Assembly (NCBI GenBank): GCA_905250125.1
Contig: CAJNOL010000090.1
Location: 124,001-188,000 of the forward strand
DNA from: Rotaria sordida
Lineage: Eukaryota; Rotifera; Eurotatoria; Philodinida; Philodinidae
Direction: 5' to 3'
DNA length: 64,000 nt
The position numbers and the translations under genes were made by a program. The first letter of the stretch is position 1. Each line of letters opens with the position of its first letter. This document shows positions 57,634-64,000 of the stretch, one piece after another. Below the pieces are notes generated by a model. That model saw nothing but the letters and a program-made list of their open reading frames with translations. It had not been told where the DNA came from and made no database searches.

Positions 57634-59391
57634 CTGGAGAATTAAAGAAAAGAAAAAAAAATCAATTAAAGAAACAATCGTATCAATTGTTTTTTATTGT
57701 TGAATATTTTTCATTTAATATGAAAGAAGAGATTAGTACAAAAAAAAAGTTATGTAAAGAAATTTGATTGTTTATTCGTGTAATGCGATTGATTATTGTC
57801 AATTGTTAATTTCAACTATAAATAACAAAAAAAGAAAACAATAAATTAGTGTTCTTGAAGGATTTTATAGGTTGTAAATATGTAGATATGATACATCTAC
57901 TTGAGAAAAGAAGGAAAAAATTCATCTTTCTTATGAAATCGATGGAAATATGTGTAATATAATAGCTCTGTATGATAGATAAGATACGTTGATCTTTTAA
58001 GTTTCAGTCAAATAATTTCACGTTATGCTATTTCTTACATATATCTTAAAAATTTTGTCAATATCAACAGACATCTATGATAATAAATTGTTTTTATTAT
58101 TCTCCGTTATAAGTACTATTTATCAGAAATGTTCGATTCTATGAACTTTAATTTTTCAAGATTAAAAATCAATCTGTACGATTTTTGAACATCTCTTTGG
58201 ATGGTTACTTTCTTTCTTTCATTATTCGAGTAACTTGCATTAGTCTTGTTATTTTGTTTGGCAATCAATATCACATTGACAATAGTATTAGATAATATGA
58301 AAATTTGTGTTTGCTATTAAAATTTTCGTAAATGCTTTCAAGCAGATCTTTTTTAGATCTTTTTAAAGATATTGTAAGTAAATATTAAAATGTTGATTGT
58401 AAAGAAAACTTTGAAATATTCGAAAAATGAACTGAAATATGGATACAATATAAAGTTGATAAATAATCTTAAGTCTATTTAGAAATTTACTATATAGTTT
58501 TTCATTAGAATAATAAATATATTTGATTGAAAAAGAAAAGGTTTAATGCATATTTATCTTTTTGTTGGACTATTCCTAACATGAAATTTCAATTGATACT
58601 ATCAATTAACCTCATTGATTATAGTGGTAAAAATATTATACGAGCTTATATAGATGGTACTATTTCATGTTTATACGTTAATATTTCCTCATGTATGTTG
58701 GCTCATATATATTGGAAATCCCCAATGATCCGAATATTCATTTTATAAAAAATGATTCTTTCGATTATGAAAGCATTAACTAATTTACTTTAACAAGATT
58801 CAACATTATTTTTTTTTCTGATTAAACTGAAACAATAATTTCTAATTACTTGGTTGTTGAAGTAGATACAATAGTGTGCGATTATTATAAGAAAGTAGTA
58901 CCTAACAATGAAAATTGTTAAATATTAAAAGGAAAACTCGAGCAAATGATTTTAATAAAATTTTCTTATCTAAACGTTTTCCTAGATCACTTAAGAAAAA
59001 TGATTATATGGCAAAATTTGCCAAAACAAAAAACCTTTAGTCTTACTTTCAAAAAGCTCCATACTAATATAGCTAGATATTTTTATAACATACCTTATTG
59101 TGTAGTTGTTGTTCTCAGCAGCTAAATTATTTCACTGATACTTAATCTAAAGAAAAGAAAACACAATATAAAAAAGAATACACAACAGGGTTCTATTAAC
59201 TATGTTGTTCAAGAAAAATATGTTTTCAGAAATAAGTAATAGTATTGAATTCAGGTTAGTAAAACCAACTACTATATTAGTGTATTCCCATCTCATACGT
59301 TTATTCGCACAACCACTGATATAACATCAATAGATTGTCAGTCAGACAATGGCCAACCATTCAAGTACCAAACTACTGCCGGTTAACCGTT
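57634..59391. other. Intergenic region upstream of DDX24
   Basis: AT-rich DNA holding the DDX24 promoter. The frame at 58527-58748 has no recognisable domain. Nothing else identifiable. Confidence 0.5.
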
Positions 59392-59624
59392 GAAGCCACC
59401 ATGGTTGAGTGGCTACATTGTTCGACACATATCCACTAGGTAGTGTGTGTGTGCAAACCTTAGTATCATGAGCCATGGAATGACTCGGGACAAGCCACTA
59501 ACCGCTATTGTTTCGAATCATCCGTCGAATAGCATACTCGCTATGTTGTGACATACCCCTGCTCTTGTGATTAGTTAGTGATCAGGCTGGCCTTCTGTCC
59601 AGAGTTACAGCTAGACATAGTTGT
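59392..59624 (+). mobile_element. tRNA-headed SINE-like element, copy 2
   Basis: Starts GAAGCCACCATGGTTGAGTG with the A-box-like TGGTTGAGTGG. The B-box position reads GTGCAAACCTT, degraded relative to copy 1. Its body runs GCCACTAACCGCTATTG, AATAGCATACTCGC, TTGTGACATACC and ends GTCCAGAGTTACAGCTAGAC. It is homologous along its length to the minus-strand copy at 22862-23125, which has about 30 extra bases near the tail. Confidence 0.7.
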
Positions 59625-60473
59625 AGAGAAAATATCGAGCTATTGAATCTGTCACTAGGAAACATCGCATATTGCAAGGTAGCTCAAAGACAAGGGTATT
59701 CTTGTTCTTTCTAACTGCTTGTATAGCGCACCTTACACCGAATGATCTACCGATGATTCTTATCCAGTTCGAATCACATGGGTTTCTATATAGTTTACAA
59801 TAGAATGTTAAACTCTCTGAAGTAGGCTTATCATATTTAGATTAAAATTAAAAGATACTTGATCTCACCAGTTATAGATTTATCTTTGAATGATTTAAAC
59901 TTCTTCAATATTCTCATTAATGTAACGTAGGCTGATCTGATTAATTTTCATCAGGATTTTCGACAAACATGATATCGATATTTCATTTTCATCATGAAAT
60001 TTCTATTGTTCATGTTTTCTTAATTGATTACCGCAGTAAGTCAAGATGATTGTAAATTAATTTCTACAGAAAACAAAATTAATGAGTGTAAACAAATATG
60101 TTTTGTTGGTCTTCAAATGATAATGATATTATAAACAAAAAAGAATGCAAGAAATTTATGCTCTATGTTTAATGTTGTGAAAGAATTTTTTTGTTTTATA
60201 CATAATAACAAATTATAGAATTTTGAAGAAATAAATAAATGAATGAATAAGAACGAAAAATGTAAAGAAGAAAAAAAAAAAAGAAAACGAAGCACATCGT
60301 TTCGAAAATGAGATTTCGAAGAAAGAAACAGATCAAGATGATAGTACAGACAATCAGTTAGGCATACACACACACACATATACTAATAGAAAATATATTT
60401 ATTAGTCAAAGACATACGAATAAAACCGGAGAAAAACTACAGTTTATATGTTGTTATTTCATCTGTTTTTGTT
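59625..60473. other. Intergenic region downstream of MON2
   Basis: Holds the MON2 3' UTR; CTAATAAATATAT on the minus strand near 60395-60405 is a plausible poly-A signal. Otherwise AT-rich sequence with a short ACAC run near 60365. Confidence 0.5.
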
Positions 60474-63400
60474 TTATCGAATTGAAGATGGTGGTGTTAA
60501 AAGTGGAAAATATTGATGCAATGTATCTTTAATTGCATTACAAATTTGTGGAGATGGTGATGTTGTACATTCAACAAGACACGGATATAATGCAATTAAC
60601 TGATGCCATATATTGATTTCAACTAAAACATAGAAATGAATTTATTTTTAATTTTTTGAATATAGAAACTTATACCTGAATCTTTTGGAGCTCGTTTTAA
60701 TGCACCAATTAACGTGCTTAATGCTTTAAGTACTGAAATCATTTCAGCTGTACGTGGCCTAAAAAAAATATTATTCATAATTAATATGAAATCGATACTA
60801 TAAACAGCAATACATTCAAAATAAGATGAACTCACACACTTCAATCTTCTATCGAACAATGCAACTAAACACCTGATTGGAGCATTATTAAAGGCTAATT
60901 CAAATCGCATATTTATCTCGATTCTATATTCTGCTACTAGTTTTTAGCATGCATTAATGCCCATTCAATGTTTGGTTGTTTTTTTTAGTATTCTAAGCTC
61001 TAAAAAAATTATTAATTACAGTAAATATTTTATTCTTATATTTTGTTTATAATAGCATAGAAATTTTTCTAGAGAATTCTAAATGAAATTTTGTGTGCAT
61101 ATTAGCATGCATTTATAGTGCTATAAAGTCGTATTTAGCTTGGCTTTTTTTTTTATAAAAGCTTTTTAAATATTTTTAAGGGAGAAACAGACTTACGAAA
61201 AAGGAGTTAAGCTGTTGTGATTGTAATTGTATGCTCCAGCAACTGGTTCAAGATTATCACTACTGCAAAAAAGTCAACATTTCAAGCCTCACTCAATAAT
61301 TTGTATGTTTACTATTTAACTTATCGAAGAAAAACAAAAGATCTTCTCTTTTAAATTCAAGAAAAAGAAAACCCTAAAGAAGTTTTCATACCGTGGTAAT
61401 GGACATTTGCCATGTAGACGTTCATCATGTGCATATTTTTGTAAAATTTCTTTACAACGATTTAACATTGAACTAAGTGCAAGACGAGTTATAACAATAT
61501 TATCGTTTGATGATGATGAATCGTTTATGAATGAATATTTGAGTAATGTTTCAAAACATATTTTAGAAAATTCTTCACGTAATCGACGAGCAGAATCAAT
61601 ATCTAATATAAATAATAGAAAGAACAAAATCACTGTTATAATGAAACTAAGATAAAAGAATAAAAATGCCTTATTTCTGCTTTCGCTTTGAGTGAAAATT
61701 AAAAAGATAGAATAAAAACATTAGTCTGATATTTTCTCATAGAAATATATATCCTTATATACATAATTTGTTCGGATATATAGTTTTTTTTTTGTCAATT
61801 AAGAACATTTTTAGTGAGTAATAATATCCGTCGTGATTTTCATAATTCAACTAGATCTAATAGGAGATCATCTCTAATGATAATAAATTCTTTTGTACTA
61901 ATACCATGTTTTCTGGAATTACATTCTTCTTGCTAAAAGCTCAGTTCACTCATGGTAAACTCGTTTTTAATTGCTAAGAACTTATTTTGTGAAATACAAT
62001 CTAAAAGGAGTATTGAAGTGTTGGGGTAAAAATTTGGACCTCTCCTGACAGACATAACTATGGGAACGTCACAGACCATATATTAATTATCTTTCATTAT
62101 AATACACGGTGTTCCAAGGTCTGAACGAAAAAAAAACAGTGAATAACTCCTGAGCAATTCAAAGCATTTAAATATTCTTTTTACAGTTGGATCACATATT
62201 CATTAAATTCTTCAGATCAAATGTCTGTGTCTACAGAAGTTAATGATACTTACAAAAAAAAAAATGAGTCAGAATCAAGTATTCAATCTATTGCACGAGC
62301 TTGCTCATTACTACAAACAACAACACTACTGAATTATGACGAAACATCTCTTATCAAAGTAACACAAGATACAATTTTTTCAACAGTTCTACGAAGAAGA
62401 GTTACATAGGCCGAACACTTTATCCTGGCTAGAGTCCGTTGGGTCCAAAGTTTTCGAATTCGGATCCAGTCTGGGATCAATTAGATGGACTCTGATCCTG
62501 GCTCATTTTTACAAGCATTATTAACTTGATCGACTTTTTCGTCAGTAATTATTTTACGATCTTCCAGAATGTCATCGATCTTCGACAGTACTAGTTGCAC
62601 AAAATCACTGAAATATGTTGCTAATGCAATGTTTAGTTAGCATGTTTCTTTCAAATTCAATTTGTAGTTCCCGTTTTACAATGTTGGCTTCGTCGAATTT
62701 GATCATTAGTAAAACTATTCTAATTCTGACTTCTAAGGAGTTATTCACGGTTTTTTGTTTTTCGTTTAGACTTTTGGAACAATCTGTATATGATCTACTT
62801 CCTTTTTGCATTTCTGTAGGATTAAGTAAAAAGATAGTGAAGGAATGTGTCCCAAAATAGATAGAAAAAAAAACCGATCTCCCTGTGATCAATAACAACA
62901 GCTATATCATGTTTCATATTTTAATCTAACAAAGATTACACTAAAAGTTTTACGCAGTTTATTTTTTTAATAGCCTTTGATATATCTATTAGATCTTATT
63001 TCAAATTTCATAAATTCATACCGATAAAATTATCTGTTGTACATGAATAAATTGAACCCCGATTAAGTATATTTAATATTTTTGTTATAAATGTTTCTGG
63101 AAGTACATTAGCATATGGTAAAATATCATCTCGAATTAGTTCAATTGCCTTTTAAAATAATAAGACAAAAAAAAGAAATATATATATCTATAACAATATT
63201 ATTATTTAAGATAAGACATACTTGACAATCAATTGCTTCATCTCGTTGAAGTTCTTCAATTGGTATATCCGTTGGTGGCACACTAAAATCTCGTAAATGA
63301 GAATTTTTTTCGATAGAAAAAAAATCAATAAAATACCTTTTTGAAAAAAGAAAATCATCGAATGTTTTAGCTAATTCTGTCCACATACTTTCAAATGCAT

Positions 63401-64000
63401 TTCCTAAAAATTAATAATTAATGAACAAGAAAAATTTCGACAACAACAAAATTTTTACGATGTTTTCTTGCTACAACAAGTCCAACTTTAAGTACACGAA
63501 AAAAACATTCAATTGCTAATTTCCAAGTTGTTGAACTCGGACAATTATATTTCATTGATAATGGAACTTGTAATGTCTATCAAAAAGAACAAGAAAGAAA
63601 AAATCTAAATTGAATGAAAATTTAAATAAAAATTTGTTACTTGAATAATTGTTTGTAATGTTCCATTTTCAATTACTGCTGGATTATCAGCAACATCTTC
63701 ATAAAAACTAATAGTCATTCGAAGAATTTTTTCACTAAATGGTACAAAATTAACATTTGAATCATTTTTTCCATTTGATTGTTGTTTATTTATTGGAATT
63801 TTTTTAATTTGTTCTGTACAATCAAATACAGGTGGATTTATAGCAAAAAGAACAAGAATAAGTAAACGTTTAAAACAAATAGGTAAAAGTGCTGATGCAT
63901 TTGATGATTTAGTTAATTCTAATTTTAAATTTTTACAAACAAATTCCATTGCTTTATATGCTGATTCTTGTAATAATGTTAAATTAACATCAGTTGGAAT
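60474..64000 (-). CDS. MON2: MON2 homologue, C-terminal part; 5' end outside window
   Basis: Large scaffold related to the Sec7 Arf-GEFs but without a Sec7 domain, acting in endosome-to-Golgi trafficking with the Dopey protein and an ATP9-type flippase. Exons run from the window edge (64000-63641) to the stop at 60474-60476. Family-specific blocks in order: FSEKILRMTISFYED, LQVPLSMKYNCPSSTTWKLA, FRVLKVGLVVARKHR, MWTELAKTFDDFLFSKR, VPPTDIPIEELQRDEAIDCQ, DDILPYANVLPETFITKILN, RRLREEFSKICFETLLKYSF, DERLHGKCPLPR, EMISVLKALSTLIGALK and IWHQLIALYPCLVECTTSPS. A small extra exon (about 61262-61198, DNLEPVAGAYNYNHNSL) sits between CPLPR and EMISVLKAL, where the human protein is continuous. The 1.4-kb intron at 61603-63021 carries repeat remnants. 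Confidence 0.92.
61603..63021 (-). other. Long MON2 intron with repeat remnants
   Basis: Contains copy 2 of the GGATCC-type repeat (about 62430-62510). It also holds a segment at 62800-62960 related to the SLC9A8 intron repeat (25405-25560), and a minus-strand frame (62605-62770) encoding KFDEANIVKRELQIEFERNM. That peptide resembles MVVRRKLLVEFDKNTLSEDC from the TopBP1-intron element. GGTGTTCCAAGG near 62107 looks like a mariner-type end. This appears to be decayed, nested transposon DNA. Confidence 0.65.

Noticed and set aside
1-64000. CRISPR array, bacterial operon or prophage
   Set aside because: GT-AG introns, eukaryotic gene families and the absence of spaced direct repeats exclude prokaryotic features.
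1-64000. Telomeric or rDNA arrays
   Set aside because: No run of a short G-rich telomere-type repeat and no rRNA-like conserved stretch was seen.

Overview
The window is AT-rich eukaryotic nuclear DNA. Genes are cut by many short GT-AG introns of about 50-80 bp with T-rich ends, plus a few introns of 0.7-1.5 kb. The best taxonomic hint is the gene at 4109-6058. It joins an N-terminal alpha/beta region, an ADP-ribosyltransferase-like core and kinesin-light-chain-type TPRs, an architecture I know mainly from bdelloid rotifers. A bdelloid (Rotaria/Adineta-like) is my inference, not a demonstrated identity.

Layout. 1-2622 (+): C-terminal part of DRC2/CCDC65, a ciliary dynein regulatory complex subunit. 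4109-6058 (-): ART-like/TPR protein. 6239-8936 (-): ERICH3-like (DUF4590) protein. 8937-14065: gene-poor, with an 85-bp tandem repeat and a 0.9-kb fold-back element flanked by TA. 14066-15179 (-): FBXO36. 15564-19961 (+): short TopBP1-like BRCT protein. 20068-23986 (+): Tudor-domain protein. 24225-27777 (-): SLC9A8-like Na+/H+ exchanger. 28584-32118 (-): unrecognised basic, Ser/Lys-rich protein. 32316-35257 (-): C2H2 zinc-finger protein of a poorly known invertebrate family. 35959-36879 (+): TRMT10A-like tRNA methyltransferase. 36926-40639 (+): LRRC40. 40891-41541 (+): small Fox-1-like RRM protein. 41542-51591: 10 kb without a convincing gene. 51592-52260 (+): PAR/NFIL3-type bZIP factor. 52567-57633 (-): DDX24 RNA helicase. 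57634-60473: intergenic with a SINE-like repeat. 60474-64000 (-): C-terminal part of MON2.

Most genes are conserved housekeeping or ciliary genes with no obvious shared pathway. Two same-strand pairs (TRMT10A/LRRC40, 46 bp apart; TopBP1/Tudor, 106 bp apart) have an intron-type acceptor just before the downstream ATG. That fits polycistronic transcription resolved by spliced-leader trans-splicing, which is reported in bdelloids.

The strongest unexplained signal is repeated inverted (fold-back) DNA, much of it in introns: 12283-13199 (intergenic), 16668-17505 (TopBP1 intron), 23326-23738 (Tudor intron), 25198-25287 (SLC9A8 intron, a GC-rich 90-bp palindrome), 33100-33350 (zinc-finger gene, overlapping an exon end) and 53790-54035 (DDX24 intron). 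A tRNA-headed SINE-like repeat occurs in two opposite-strand copies (22862-23125 and 59392-59624). Exon boundaries were read by eye from splice signals and reading-frame continuity. Names come from remembered protein families, not searches.
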